Source of the DNA: Atherix ibis
Taxonomy: Eukaryota; Arthropoda; Insecta; Diptera; Athericidae
NCBI GenBank assembly: GCA_958298945.1
Contig: OY282606.1
Coordinates: 41,925,920-41,989,919 of the forward strand
Direction: 5' to 3'
Length of the DNA: 64,000 nt
Shown: positions 31,557-44,352 of the stretch, piece after piece
Layout of the letters: the number at the start of each line of letters is the position of its first letter
Position numbering within the stretch: position 1 is the first letter of the stretch
The notes under the pieces: model-generated
What the model saw: only the letters and a program-made list of their open reading frames with translations
Told to the model about the DNA's origin: nothing
The model's database searches: none
Program-made: the position numbers and the translations under genes

Positions 31557-34319
31557 GTCAGCTTGACTGGCAAAGTGCATTGTTGGCGCTGATTGGGCGT
31601 ATACAATCTCGACGGTCGTAGGTGACTGGGTGCATGCAAAAGTTTTGACCGTTTTTTACATATACAATTAAAAATTTTTTTTTTTAGATTTGTATTATTT
31701 ATTTAATCAATTATATAATTTCCATCCGTTCTTATAACCTTCTCCCATCTTTCTATCAACTTATTAATACCATTAGTGTAAAATTCCGTGGATATTGATG
31801 TGAAAAATGTAGTAAGGGTTCATTTTCAGCTGCTCTTCAGCTTCAAAAATGTTTTATGTCACCAAAAAATTTGTGCAGTTTATAAGGGTCCCATAGGCTC
31901 GTTTTTAAGTCTTCGTAAGTCAAACTCGAGGATTCACCAAGCTTACACGTAACACAAAATTTGATGTTAGATCTTTGCTTCAAATTTTGGTGTTCCTCTT
32001 TCCGTAATGCACTACAAAAGCACAACTGAAATTTCTAATGCTAATTTTTAGCCAGTATTATTTTTTATCTTAATTTCTTTCCAATTCATAGAATATTAGG
32101 ATCTTAAAAAATATTCCCTATACAAAATTATATAAAAGTATTAAATTCAAAAAAAAACAGTGATACTAACTTTGCTTATAAATCATATTTTCGGTAGATA
32201 AATTTATTAAATTTATCTATCTTAATAATTCAGCTTTTGGAAGAATAACCTTACTATTCCTTTCTTTCTAGAAGAGTGACTATAGATAAAAATCCTTTTA
32301 TCTTAGAATAACAATCTCAATATTCTTAAGTATGGACGGTTTTTTTATTTGAATATTCGACAGTGAAATAAATTTTGAATATTTTCTAACAAAGTTTAAT
32401 AAATATTTAAATTTGGATTTAAAGATTGTCTTATGCATAAATTCTTATGCATATTGCAGGATTTATTCTTTAGCATTTATGTACCATAAAGATTTTTTTA
32501 ACCTTGACTTTTATCCTTATTCAGGAAGCTTCTTTCTATACTCAAAGAATCCTAATTTTTTCATAACGAAAAACTAATATTAAAAGTGTTCAAATCGTAA
32601 AGTGACTTATTAATTATTTGGTGGTTGATTATGAAAATAGGAATTTTATGATATCGAAGTGGATGGTTTCTTGATATTTATTGTACAAAAAAGTTGACGA
32701 GCTTTTGTCTTTTACTGCCAGCTATTGATGAATTATATTTGATATACTTTATCTATTCAGGCCTTTTGATAGAAGATTGCTAACTCATACAGAATATTAT
32801 AGAAAAAAAATAATATTTATTTTTATATATTTATTTCCATCTGTGTACGACATATGCATAGACAAGGTATAAATTATGAAATAATCACGGACGCATATAG
32901 CCAACCAACCATACGTGGTAACACACGTTCAATTACGAAACCAATCAGTTGATTGAAGATCCTACGTGCTTTTGGAAATTCCATGCACATAAATTGTATA
33001 TCATTCACAATATTAGATAATATACCAAAATATCTTTAATTCTTAATATTAAAATGATTTCATTCCACTGTAAATAATTACATTAATTCCACATGGACGC
33101 TGAAATTTCATTTGATTAAAATGCTCAGCTATGTGGAGGCGCAAATGTTTCCAAACACCATAGTTGGAATAAAATTATTTTCATAAAGTACAGAATTTGA
33201 ATGAATTAATTTATACATAAAAATATGGTTGCAAAATATTATATAAGCCAACAACATCCTTGTGATTCTCAAATTCTGAATTTTTCCAGTTAGCAATTCA
33301 ATGAGAGTAAATTTTAAGCAGTTCATATTTTCGAACTTGCTTAAGTTCTACTAAAAAAATAATAATAGCCGCAATAAAAGTTTAGCGTGTACAATATTTT
33401 GAAGATATATTTTTTTCTTTATTATATTAGATCAATAAAATCGCACTTTTAACTTAAGGTCTAATACAATTTAATGTATAAGATATTTTCTACCATCGGA
33501 ATGGTTCAATGTTGTTTTTTTTCTACTATATTCCTACTTTTCCAGACCAGAGAGACTTTTAGCTTACAAGTTTTCTAATAAAATGCAAATAAAATTGCTA
33601 AAAATGTTAAAGTTTTTAGCACCACCGCTGTTATATGATTTTATTTAAGAAGTCCTTTTTTATATTCTTAACATAGCATAGTACACATAGGTCATTAGGA
33701 CATGAAAGTTTATATTAATAAAGTATAGTTAATTAAAAGATATAAAAATTGCAGTAATATTTTTTTTTCTTTGTAGAAAATTCCAAATTTTCATAATATG
33801 CGAATTTAATAAACAATATATTAACCAAGCTTACAAATTAAATGAAAATTCTTTTTTGCATTTTGAGAGTATTAAAAGAATCATAATAAAATTAAGAATA
33901 AGTTATTTTTTTATTGGAGAATTTATGTGAAAAATAGTAAAATTTTCTTCTTCGAATAAGCTTAGTTTTCTTAAAGGATTTGTACTAAAATTTGTACTGA
34001 TATGTGAATTCTTAGGCGCTACGTCATCTCAGGCCATTTGGCGATGACTAATGAGGCACCCCGCCATATTACTATTGTAGATTAATTTAAACTTGGAACT
34101 CGGCGTCTAAAATTAATTTATTTGAACAATAATCTATTACTTCGAATATTGTTTAAATTGATGTAGTTTGTGTTATCTCTCTGTCTAGACAGATAATAAC
34201 GACTGCGTATTGCCATAATTTAATTAAAAATATATTTTAAAAAGTACCTTCTTTCTCTAGTTTTAAGTAAATATTTCTGAAAATCCATAATTGGGCTTTA
34301 CTTTTTAGTTATCATTAAC
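31557..34319. other. Long AT-rich stretch without a recognised gene
   Basis: Only chance-length frames are present. A patch near 32850-33000 is less AT-rich but has no motif. At 34030 ggccatttggcga recurs from 1590, but the match is too short to mean anything alone. Confidence 0.5.
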
Positions 34320-34386
34320 ATATTGGGGTTTACCTAAAAATGTGTTCGACATTGAGTCGAGCATATTTTTAGGTAACGCCCAATAT
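34320..34386. repeat. Hairpin with 31-bp arms and a 5-base loop
   Basis: The arms 34320-34350 and 34356-34386 are inverse copies with four mismatches. The best run is ttacctaaaaat. It may be a tiny fold-back element. Confidence 0.85.
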
Positions 34387-34550
34387 ATCACAAGAAATGG
34401 TTAACTACAATAACGAACGCTTTACTGAATAAACCGAATCACTGAAAACTAATGTCACTTTGGACAGCTACAAAACGAATACTTAAATAAAAAATAGCTA
34501 CACATCCACTATGTAATACTGACGGAACCTGTGCAAAAACGGACAAACAG

Positions 34551-34632
34551 AACGCAGATACCTTCGGAAAACATCTGCCAAACACCTTTAAACCACAAAC
34601 AAAACGCAGATACCTTCGGAAAAACATCTCAC
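34551..34632. repeat. Direct repeat pair, 52-bp spacing
   Basis: The string aacgcagataccttcggaaa occurs at 34551 and 34603 and continues with acatct after a differing number of A residues. It is a local duplication. Confidence 0.75.
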
Positions 34633-34800
34633 ATATATCAACACAGTAGCCCTAATGTGTACCTTTTAAGTTTTTCACTCTTTACGAAGTTAAATCTACA
34701 ATACAACACCTCTCCCATAAAAAATCCCAAGGATATGACCTGATAACTTCGGAAATTTTTATAGCAATAACCAACAAAAAAACCTTCGTCTTAATAACCT

Positions 34801-34929
34801 TTATTTATAATGATTTTTCCTTCCCTTTGGAAGTTTTTCATAATCAAAATTATCCCCAAACAAAATATGTTATTTATAATTATTTTTTCTTTCCCTTTGG
34901 AAGTTTTTCATAATCAAAATTATCCCCAA
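34801..34929. repeat. Tandem duplication, 69-bp period
   Basis: Two copies of about 60 bp, both containing ttccctttggaagtttttca, start at 34801 and 34870 and differ at only a few bases. They lie immediately before a LINE. Confidence 0.88.
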
Positions 34930-34940
34930 CTGAGAATGCT

Positions 34941-35927
34941 CTTTGGATTAAGAGCTGAGCATTTCACTATCCAGTAGTGTCATCGCGTGGTCGATTACAT
35001 AACGTATTTACTAGAGCAAGAGGAATACTGCCCAGGCGTATTTCTTAACATTTCGACCGTGTATGTCATACTGGATTGCTTTGGAAGTTGCAGCGAGTCC
35101 TACCCTTTGGTTATTTTCACATTATAAAATCCTTTTCGAAGACCGATGTTTTCAGGTTCTGACATTTATCCTATCTCCGCCACTGTCCCTCAGGGAAAGA
35201 TCCTAGCTCTAATCCTTTACAATATTTACACCCATGATCAAATTCTTATCACAGTGATATCTTTAGAACAACATATATTGATAACATAGCCATCAAAAAG
35301 ATACTTCCACAGCCATCAATATCCCTCAAAACCACATCCAATCCTTAGAAATCTGGTTCAAAAAGTGGAGAGTGAGGGTAAATGAGCTAAAATCTCCTCA
35401 TGTTACTTTCACACTCTACCGAGAACAGATCTCAGATATAACCCTAAACGACAGTAATATTCCCCAAAAAAAGAGCATGCGTTACCTTGGACTTATATTC
35501 GACAAACGGTCAGCCTGGAACCCTCACGGTTAATGCGGAAAAGAAGTGAACTTAACGGACAATATAAACTATTACTATGCTTGCTAAACAGTAGATCGAA
35601 ATTAACAATAAAAAGCCAACTATTACTATACAATACGGTACTGAAACCAATATAGACATACGAACTCGAACTTTGGGGTTCGACTAAGCATTCCAATTTC
35701 GTTCCAATCCGAACCCTTCAATACCAAATCCTTCGTATTAATTGTCAATGCCCCTTTTTTTTACGGTTAACCATCGTGATCTAAATCTTCCATTTATTCG
35801 TGAGCTGTGCATCTCCCGATATAAAAAATTACATTCACGTCTATTTTACCATCCTCATCCTTTAGGAAGAGAACTGTTCACTCATACCCTTCCATTGTAT
35901 ACCCTTCGACGTTACAAACGGGGATGA
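34941..35927 (+). pseudogene. Jockey-like reverse transcriptase pseudogene
   Basis: Plus-strand pieces in the right order are FGLRAEHFTIQ, HRVVDYITYLLEQEEYCPGV, FLNISTVYVILDCFG, YFHIIKSF, DIYPISATVPQGKILALILY, NIYTHDQ, then YIDNIAIKK where active enzymes have FADDTAI. Later come LLLYNTVLKP-like and TYELELWGST-like codons, and a last open frame, HRDLNLPFIRELCISRYKKL, ending RRYKRG at 35927. The second Asp of the catalytic pair is Asn. There are many frame shifts. The endonuclease and 5' part are missing. Confidence 0.7.
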
Positions 35928-36560
35928 CCGAAAGATTCTTTAAAGTATAATATAATATTATCCTGTTTTTGAGGTAATATTGATGGGTGTTTGCCTTTAT
36001 ATGTCCTCGTGTTCTTTTATTTGCAGTAATACAAATTTGCTTGTTACTAGTTGTATTAAAAATTAAATTAAAAAAAAAAATATTGATTTTCGGTTTAAAT
36101 TCCACTGAGAAAATTATGTTCAATTTTATAGTTTCTGTGATTTGAGTTCTATTTGATAGTCAGTTCAGATATTAAAAACTATAATAAATAATGTTCGCCA
36201 AATTTCAAGTGAATTAAATGAGGATGAGGAGAGTGTTAAAAATAAAACATTTTTTTAAAACAAGGACCACGACTTTTTCTGAGCGATAAGAACAAGTAGC
36301 AAGCCCAATAGATATTTTACTGTAATGGGAATAACATCTGAACTAAAGATAGAGCCTACCATAGGCAAAAAAAATGCATACCAGGGGCAAAAAACATAAA
36401 ATATGCTTACTTCTAGATTGGAATTCTATCTTATAAAGACCAGTTGGCCTAATAGTCACGGCACTACAGAATGGCATCTGACTCCTGTCTTAGATATCTT
36501 ATAACAAAAAAAACTAAATTTTAAGATTTTGGCTCAGGCCCAGACTATTGCATAGTGCCT
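35928..36560. other. Spacer without a recognised gene
   Basis: The first part is likely the 3' end of the LINE. The rest has no open frame, although the last 100 bp may belong to the Tc1 remnant that follows. Confidence 0.4.
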
Positions 36561-36690
36561 TATATGAGATATAGTGTAGGTTCCGTCATGATATGAGGTA
36601 GTTTCAGTGGAGATAAAGTTAGCAATATTTACAGAATTAAGGGTAACATAAAAAAGGAGCACTACAAAGATATTTTCGAAAAAGTAATAT
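36561..36690 (+). pseudogene. Tc1-like transposase fragment
   Basis: One plus frame reads RYSVGSVMI, a stop, GSFSGDKVSNIYRIKGNIKK, then EHYKDIFEKV. This matches the GGGSVMVWGCFS..G...RI.G...K..Y..IL motif that precedes the second catalytic Asp of Tc1 transposases. The sequence beyond is not alignable. It is a short old fragment without visible ends. Confidence 0.5.
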
Positions 36691-36699
36691 TGAAATCAA

Positions 36700-39270
36700 C
36701 ATCACACAATTTCCAAAAAAATTCACATGTCTACGCAATAACGGATCGATATAACATTTTAGTTACCTTATAGAAATTTTACTATATACTAAGGACCCTA
36801 CGTTAATTCCACAAAAGAAAAATAACTTTTTTCCGTTACACTTTAATGTCACTATCCTGTTATCCTTTCCTTAAGAGAAAAAGTGCAAAAAAACATCTAA
36901 AAAAGCCATCAGCCATACACGGAAATATCAATAGTACCCTGCGAAAGGAAAAAAAACCAATCGTGGATTAACACCCGTACTGTTCAAAGACAACAACCGA
37001 AAATGCATATAATGGTTGCGTACTTTCTACTCGACGAAGCATGGCACCGCACCTAAAACTGCACGAATATAAGCAATAGAATAGCTGCAGCGGACCGATT
37101 ATCTACTAAGCGAACACAAAAACATGATCGTACAACCCATACAAATTTAATTAAAACGTTTGTAAAAGACCCCTATGTTAAAAGGGACATAGAGAAGCCA
37201 TATTTAAAAAACAAGATGACAGATTAAATTTTCCTGGAGAATATATTCATAGAATTAATTTAATTAATTTAAGGATATTATTAGGTAACAAGTGATAACA
37301 AAAAAATTATCCTTTATTCGAAATTCATTTAAAAGTGTTCCTATAAAATTATGTAATTTTTTTTTGTATACTTTAAAGGAAACTGTTTATGTTATAATCA
37401 AGGAGGCCTGGCCTTTTATATATACATAGATAACTAAGGGCCTTCTATAGCCTTAAAATCAATTATACCATAGATTTTATAATTTAAAAAAAATCGCCTA
37501 TTTATAATTTAATTTCGAGGATTCTTAAGTTTAAAGATAAATTGAAATCGATTATTCTTATTTATTCATAAGTATTTGTTATAGGATGACCTATTTTTAT
37601 AGGTTCAAGATATTTCAACTATATTATAAGTGCTAGTATACTCGTAAAGTATAAAATCCTATCATAAGTTGTAATGAAATTAATATATTGGAAGAGCTTA
37701 CATTTGATTATACTCATTTAAAAATAAAAAAAAATGACTGACATTTTCTATTGGACAAATATACTAAAAAATGTTTTTTTTTTAAAAATAATAAATACTC
37801 CAATAACATGTTTAAGGGTAGGAAGGCTGAAGAAGGAATTTTTATAAATATGTTTGCTCATCAATTTTGACAGAAAAATCGTTAAAGTGGAAAAGTTATC
37901 AATTCAAAGGAGCACGAGAAGGATTCGATTTAATTTATGACGAAAATTTATCATATCTTCTTCTTAAACTTTTCTTGTTCGTTTTCTTTATTCAAAAATA
38001 TTTTGTTTTTTTCTTTCCTTTTTTATTATTAATTATATCATTTGTAAGATGTTAGCGAAGAAAATGAATTGCTTGTAAAAATAAAGTTCTTGAAATGGCA
38101 AATGGTTTGGTATTCTCGGCATTTAAGATTTACTGATCTACCATAATATCATTGATTTAATTCATACGATTTTTTTCTTGTTTCCTGTCCTTTTTTAGCA
38201 ATAAGAATATAATAATGTATTTTTCTGAGTTCTTGTAAATTTTCATATTCATAGACATAAGTTGAGTCGTCTGTTTTGATAAAACTTAACCGATAAAAAT
38301 GGAATGCTAAGAAAATTGATGATTTATCATAAAATTGGACTCAAACAGGAAAATAAAGGAAAACACAGAAAAAATTCGATTCGAATTTTTGCTTTTAAAA
38401 CCATATAAATATTTATGTTAGTGTGGTAATATTTTTGTCCTAGGTCAAAAACGATGAACCCTGTGATTGTCTTAAATTGTTTATTTGATTTGTTTATATA
38501 TAAACGATATTACTTTGGGTGAACGCAAAAAATTGCTCTATTGTAAGTGGCTATAATTCATTTCCGACACGAATTTATTTTCCAAATACTTTTTGAACTG
38601 AATTTAAGAAATTTATATTCTGTGATTTTTATATTATTTTCTGATTTATATGTTTTTTTTGTTGTTGATATTTATAAAAATGTTATTTGGCAAATTTATA
38701 TCATTTTTAAGGAGCAACTGTTGTTATGATTTGAAAGCAAATTGATTTGATATGAACATTTTTATATAAAAACTTTATTTTGGTATATAAAAACTTTATG
38801 ATTTGAGGCGATCTTTTAAAATAATCTGTAGATGATTTTTAATCGAAAGGTCGAATGTTTTTTATAGCGTTGTATATATTCTTGATATTGTGTTTAAAAA
38901 GGCTCTACAAACCAGTTCGCACAAAAAAAATATTTATACTTACGCAGATGCTTGAAAGAAAACATCGACTTTTCACTATGGTAACTGGGTTGAGATGGTT
39001 TTACATGATGGAATATATTTCCGAAGTTCTTTAGAAAATGAGCTTATTAGTGTTCGTTATCTGAGAATGAACGTTGAGAAAAAAATTCTTCAGGAAGCCG
39101 GAAAGGGTCCATGATAACAAAACCAACTGCTGAAACTTAAATATCTTTTTTCAAAGAGGCTCCAATATCTAATAAGATGTTTGGAAAGCTTCAGTCTAAG
39201 CTTTTGAAGAACATTATTGAACTGCTACCTTTAATTGGCAATAAAATCATTCAACAATTCTGTTTTATGA
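36700..39270. other. Long AT-rich stretch without a recognised gene
   Basis: A less AT-rich part near 36930-37220 has no open frame. The short frames near 37867 and 38547 are Phe/Ile/Leu-rich and look like chance. Confidence 0.5.
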
Positions 39271-39272
39271 TA

Positions 39273-40546
39273 CGAAGGTCGTTCAATAAGTCCTTAGAAA
39301 AAAATGAAAAAACTGTTTTTTTTAAAAAAAATTTTATTTTTCAACATAATCTCTTTTTAGCTCTATACACTTTCCCAACCGTTTTTTCAAAATTTTTATC
39401 CCGTCCAAAAAATAGGATTTCGGAAGTTCTGCAAAATGACGTCCTCGTTGGAAGTGAACCGTCGTCCGCCAAGCCATTTCTTCAGATTGGGGAAAAGAAA
39501 ATAGTCACTCGGGGCCAAATCTGGTGAATAAGCGGGATGCTGCAACAATTCCATTCTCAATTCCACAATTTTGGCCATGGAAACAGCGCAGGTGTGCACA
39601 CGCGCATTGTCCTGATGCAAGAGGATTTTTTTCTTCTTCAGATGGGGGCGTTTCTCTTTGATTTCCTCGCTCAACCGTTGCAATAACGACGCGTAATACG
39701 CTCCTGTTATTGTTTTTCCTTTTTCTAAGTAGTCGATAAAAATGATGCCCTGCGAATCCCAAAAGACCGTGGCCATCACCTTGCCGGCCGATGGCACAGT
39801 TTTTGCCTTCTTCGGAGCCCGTTCACCCTTGAAAATCCACTGTGATGACTGTCTCTTCGTTTCTGGAGTGTAGTAGTGTATCCAGGTTTCGTCCACAGTG
39901 ACATATCGACGAAGGAATTCGGCAGGATTGCGATGAAAGAGTGCCAACATAGCCTCAGAGTCCACTACACGATTGCGCTTATTCTCCTCTGAGAGCAAAC
40001 GCGGCACCCATCTTGACGAAATTTTTTTCACAGACAATTTTTCATGCAAAATTGAAGCGACTGTACCTTGTGATATGCCCGTGGCCTCAACTAATTCGCG
40101 CACTTTAATTCGCCGATCGTTCAAAATCAGATCGTGGATTTTGTCTATGATTTCAGGAGTAGACACCTCAACTGGGCGTCCTGAACGATGTTCATCTTTT
40201 GTGGATGAACGGCCACGTTTAAATTCATTCACCCAATTGTAAACCATCGCAAACACAGGTGCAGATGTGCCATGAACTGCATCCAACTCGGCTTTGATTT
40301 CTTTCGGGCTTAAGCCTTTCAAATGGAGATGTTTGATGACAGCCCTAAACTCGCTTTTTTTCATTGTTACGTATATGCACAAATAAATGTCGTTAACTTT
40401 AATCGACGATAGAAATTGACCTACGCTATGGATCAAGCTGAAATTTTGACAGCTTTTCCTGTCGATAATGCTTCTTATAAAAAATCTTTACCGACACTAC
40501 GAGCGCAATTTGTCGAATTTTCTAAGGACTTATTGAACGACCCTCG
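39273..40546 (-). mobile_element. Mariner D2, almost complete
   Basis: The element is 1274 bp, flanked by TA at 39271-39272 and 40547-40548. The inverted repeats match those of D1 and D3, and the left one has gaaggtc for gagggtc. It is the best-preserved member of family D, with one disabling deletion. Confidence 0.95.
39396..40364 (-). pseudogene. Mariner D34D transposase (D2), C-terminus lost by a 19-bp deletion
   Basis: The start is ATG 40364 (MKKSEFRAVIKHLHLKGLSP). The upstream in-frame ATG at 40436 lies in untranslated sequence shared with D1. Two helix-turn-helix segments, WVPRLLSEENKRNR, VDETWIHYYTPETKRQ, LLHQDNARVHT and YSPDLAPSDYFLFPN are all intact, with 34 residues between the last two Asp. 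After FTSNEDVI a 19-bp deletion between ATT repeats (near 39438) shifts the frame. The protein ends LQNFRNPIFWTG, 322 residues in total, without the normal last 30 or so. The catalytic core is complete, so some activity cannot be excluded. Confidence 0.9.
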
Positions 40547-40548
40547 TA

Positions 40549-41106
40549 GATGATATAATGTTATACGAATTCGGCTCATTTCAGTTAATTCTTTAAGTTG
40601 TTTGAAGAGATTCGACCCATTATTATTCTTATGGAATTTAATTTTTTGATCTTCAAGAGGAATATCTTCAGGTCAACATGAGAAACGATAAAGATAAGTT
40701 TAACAATATTCAAGTCCCTCTGAAATTTGCACTGCCATAATCTCGATATGCACCTGTTCAAACCTTTAAGTGTATTCAGGAGCTATGGTTGCGTAAGAAG
40801 CTGCTTATATTTGATATCACTGACAATAAATACAAAATCGTGCTTAATATCTACATTCAAAATTTATTGAGGGCCAAATGAAAATGTTGATTCATCTATT
40901 ATATTTTCAGGATATCATTTTCTTTTTATGATAAAATGATTTATTTATAAATGGTCTACAAGAGATGTATTATCAGTTAACAATTTCTTCAGTCCTCATA
41001 ATCTTGCTGATATGCAAACAGAACTTTGCATATCAGCCAGATTATGAGGACTTAATCTTAAAATGACTCTATGGCATACTTGAAACCAACAAAATAGTTT
41101 CATATC
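40549..41106. other. Spacer with a hairpin, no recognised gene
   Basis: It contains the inverted repeat at 40991-41052. The rest could be upstream LINE sequence too decayed to read. Confidence 0.4.
40991..41052. repeat. Hairpin with 28-bp arms and a 6-base loop
   Basis: The arms 40991-41018 and 41025-41052 are complementary with one mismatch. The loop is cagaac. It lies about 60 bp before the LINE reverse transcriptase remnant. Confidence 0.93.
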
Positions 41107-41373
41107 ATCAGTTCGGTTTAGAGCAGAACATTCTACTATGTACCAAATCAATCACATCGCAGATTATATTGCGCCCTCCTTTAAGAGTTAATAAAACAGC
41201 TCAGGTATGTTTCTAGACATGTATTGCCGACATTTTACTGTGTCTGGCACCTTAGCATACTCTGAAAATTGAAATATCTCATTTCATCCACTTACTTTCT
41301 GATAATACAATCAAACTCTCGTAACAGTATTTTCAAGTCGCTGTGAATCTTAAATACTCCCCAATATCGTCTA

Positions 41374-42598
41374 CTAGGTGTATAAGGTTAAATCTACTTT
41401 TTTTTAGTGAAAAAACCACATATTTTTTTCATAGAAAGCAAAAACAAATTTATTCAAAGTACTTGCCCTCGTTAACTACATATTTTTTCCATATCTCGGG
41501 CAATTTGTGGATACCACGCTAAAAAAATTCCTTCTCTTTCGAGGCAAACCACTCATCAAGCCATTTTCGGACGTCTTCGTAAGAATCGAAGTACTGCTCA
41601 GCGACGAAAACAGGTGGTAGTCAGAAGGGGTCAGATCTGGTGAATAACCGGGGTGGGGTATCACCTCACAGTTGAGTATCTTCAAGTAGTTTCGGGCCAA
41701 TTTTGACGTGTGCGATGGTGCGTTGTCGTGGAGGAAAATCAGCTTGTCATGTCTTTGTTGATAATCCGTCCTTTTTCCACGCAGAGCAAAGTGCAATTTG
41801 ATCCGTTGTTGCTGGTAGCGGTGGGCATTGACAGTTTCACCAGGTTTCAACATCTCATAGTAGGCGATACCCTGCTGATCCCACCAAACGCACAACATCG
41901 TCTTCCGTCTGAAGCGATTTGGTCTTAAGGAAGATGTTGACGGTTGGCCGGGATCAACCCACGTTTTCTTACGTTTATGATTCTCGAAATATATCCACTT
42001 TTCATCGCCTGTCACAATCCGATACAGGAACGACTCTCTTTTTTGTCAGGCGAGCAAGATTTCACATATGTCGTTCAATTCATGCGGCACCCATTTTCCG
42101 ATCTTTTCAATCTTCCCATGGCACGCAGACGCATGGAAATGGCTGGTTGAGTAACATCCAATTGCTCCGTGAGCATTTTTTGCGATTGGGTATCGTCTTC
42201 GTCCAAAAGAGCCTGCAATTGATGGTCATCAACCTTCCTAGGCCGATTTTCACGCTTCTTATCCCACAAATCAAAATTGCCGTCTTTGAACCGACGAAAC
42301 CAATCTCGGCACGTTGTTTCCGATAAAGTAGTATCAACATAGGCCTCCATAAGCATTCGATGCGATTCGGCAGCCGATTTCTTCAAATTGAGGCAGAAAA
42401 GCAGAGCTTCCCGCATATGCTCTTTTTCTGGCACAAAACTAGACAGAATTATACGCAATAAGAAATTGCTGACAATGTGCACTGATTAATGTTGGCAGAT
42501 GTCAAATTCATAAAAAAAATATGGCGTGCCCATGGTAGCTTAATACGCTTACTCACGCCATCTATGACTAAACAGCGGATTTAAGCTTATACATCTGG
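41374..42598 (-). mobile_element. Mos1-like mariner A4
   Basis: The element is 1225 bp, flanked by TA at 41372-41373 and 42599-42600. The left end is ctaggtgtataaggttaaat, and the right end ends agcttatacatctgg. Both ends are present and it sits inside a LINE. Confidence 0.93.
41476..42441 (-). pseudogene. Mos1-like mariner transposase pseudogene (A4)
   Basis: The usual ATG is CTG here (about 42441), so the family start is lost, although the N-terminal frame SSFVPEKEHMREALLFCLN is open. QALLDEDDTQSQKMLTEQLD and VTQPAISMRLRAM follow. A deletion near 42065 removes the codons around RQMERRQNTCEILL and shifts the frame. The C-terminal frame starts in MTGDEKWIYFENHKRKKTWV, with FLHDNAPSHTS and YSPDLTPSDYHLF, then a small deletion (MGHALAEQ lost) and a scrambled end. 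Confidence 0.88.
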
Positions 42599-43360
42599 TA
42601 TATTCGCTGATGTTCTTCAGGGTAGTATGCTTGGTCCTATGCTCTACAATATCTTCAGTAACTTACGTAGATGATACAGCTATATTGGCAAGCCATGAAT
42701 ATCTTTTCTGTATCAAATATTTTACAAAACGACCACCTCCAACTATAAAACTGGTTCATAAAGTGGCGAATAAAAATAATAAGTATTCATATAACTTCTG
42801 CTCTTTGTACTGAACTATGACTCTCCATAAACCCTAACTATATCTTGATAGAGTATTAATTTGGACTTCCCATATGATGATAAAAATACTTGAATGAACA
42901 GATGATACAAACGGCTACTTAGACTGTTGAAGGTTCAAACTGACAGCAAATTATTTATTTATACTACAGTACCTAAATCTATTTGCACCTATAGACTACA
43001 ACTCTGGAATTCTACCAAGCTTTTTAATTTCTATGCTATCTAATCTATCATTCAAAAATGCTTCGTAAGAAAGGAGTTTGATTAATTCAGGAAATTAAAA
43101 AAAGTTGCATGCTCATTAACCATATCATCCCAATTCCTTTGAAAGCTGATTATTCTCAATGACCTGCCCCAGTTATTACCGTCCCCGCTTGAAATGACAA
43201 TTGCCAACAGACTTATTAAGCTTATCAAAGCTTAGCCTAATAAAGTCACAAGAGTAAAAGCAGCAGTGATGAGCATTAGATGGTCTTTTATGTTGCACGG
43301 TATTGTAGTGACATTTTTAACAATAAATTTGCTTGTTACTAATAGAAGCTATTAATATCT

Positions 43361-44350
43361 AATTTTTTTTAAAAAACTTTTAATTTTAAGTGAGTATTTA
43401 TTTAGTTTTAAAATTTTGGTATTTAAAATAAATAGTAGAAGGCAATGCCATAAATATTGTTAATATTAAATTAGATATTACGTTTCATTGCAGACAAATG
43501 TTCCATGAAAAATTACTTAACTTTAATACAAGTACCTAAATAACAATGAAACTATTTTACGTACATGATATGTGTGAGTATTAGCACATAATTTATATTT
43601 ATAGTAATGTCCTGTCACAAAATATATTAAAATATATTAAATTTGTATGCAAAAGATTACACTGCATCAGCTGCATTCGCATAGTTGTACTAGTACGGAT
43701 AAAAATGTTTATACATGATTTCAGAATATGAACAAATATTAGAGAAATTTTCTTTTTATACACATATAACCGATGCTTGTTGGAGATATTTTGCAAAGGT
43801 CATTGCATTAAATTAATGACGTTGACATGTCAATATGATATTTTGCATGCAAGTCACAAAGTGCGACCATGTTCTTAATATAAGATTACTGCGAGGACAG
43901 ACTAAAGGTGATAGTAATCGTTCATAGTCACCGAGAGATTTATATGACCTCACGTATTTTGTTAAGTTTCTTTAATATTCTGAATATGATTTATTCGACT
44001 AACGTTAGTAAGGTTTCAGGACGTGGAGTTCTCAAAGAGTTAAGAAGTTGAAATGCATTGTTTCACAAGGGATTTTCATAGCAACATTTTCAGCATTTTC
44101 AACTTCACAGAATGTAATATTCGATGCAGGATATTGTCTTTTGCAATTATGTATCGATGAAAACAAATTGATTTTGATTTGTTTTACTTAAATTTTTTTC
44201 AAAGATAAAATCTTTTTTTTATAAAAAGGACTATAACGAAATATTATTTTTTTTTACCAAAAATATTGCTAAAATTTGCAATTTTTTTTATTTTCTATTA
44301 TTTTTAAATTTACGAAAAGTTGCAATAAATCTATGAGGGACATTTTATTG
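43361..44350. other. AT-rich spacer
   Basis: No recognised gene. A 65-codon minus frame (43796-43599) has no motif. Confidence 0.5.
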
Positions 44351-44352
44351 TA

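Larger units (their letters stand above)
41107..43360 (+). pseudogene. Jockey-like LINE split by mariner A4
   Basis: The left part (41107-41373) reads, with shifts, QFGFRAEHSTMYQINHIADY and then NSSGMFLDMY, the fingers and palm motif A. The right part (42599-43360) begins SADVLQGSMLGPMLYNIFS and continues TYVDDTAILASHEYL, with the catalytic pair YVDD intact. Removing A4 joins the two at a TA. The 3' portion is decayed and shares sequence with the LINE at 22640-23440. This is the only LINE here that keeps its YxDD box. Confidence 0.7.

Noticed and set aside
1590..34045. Shared 13-mer ggccatttggcga at 1590 and 34033
   Set aside because: The flanking sequences do not align, so the match is too short to define a repeat.
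37867..38055. 62-codon Phe/Leu-rich plus frame as a membrane peptide
   Set aside because: T-rich DNA yields such frames by chance. There is no start context or homology.
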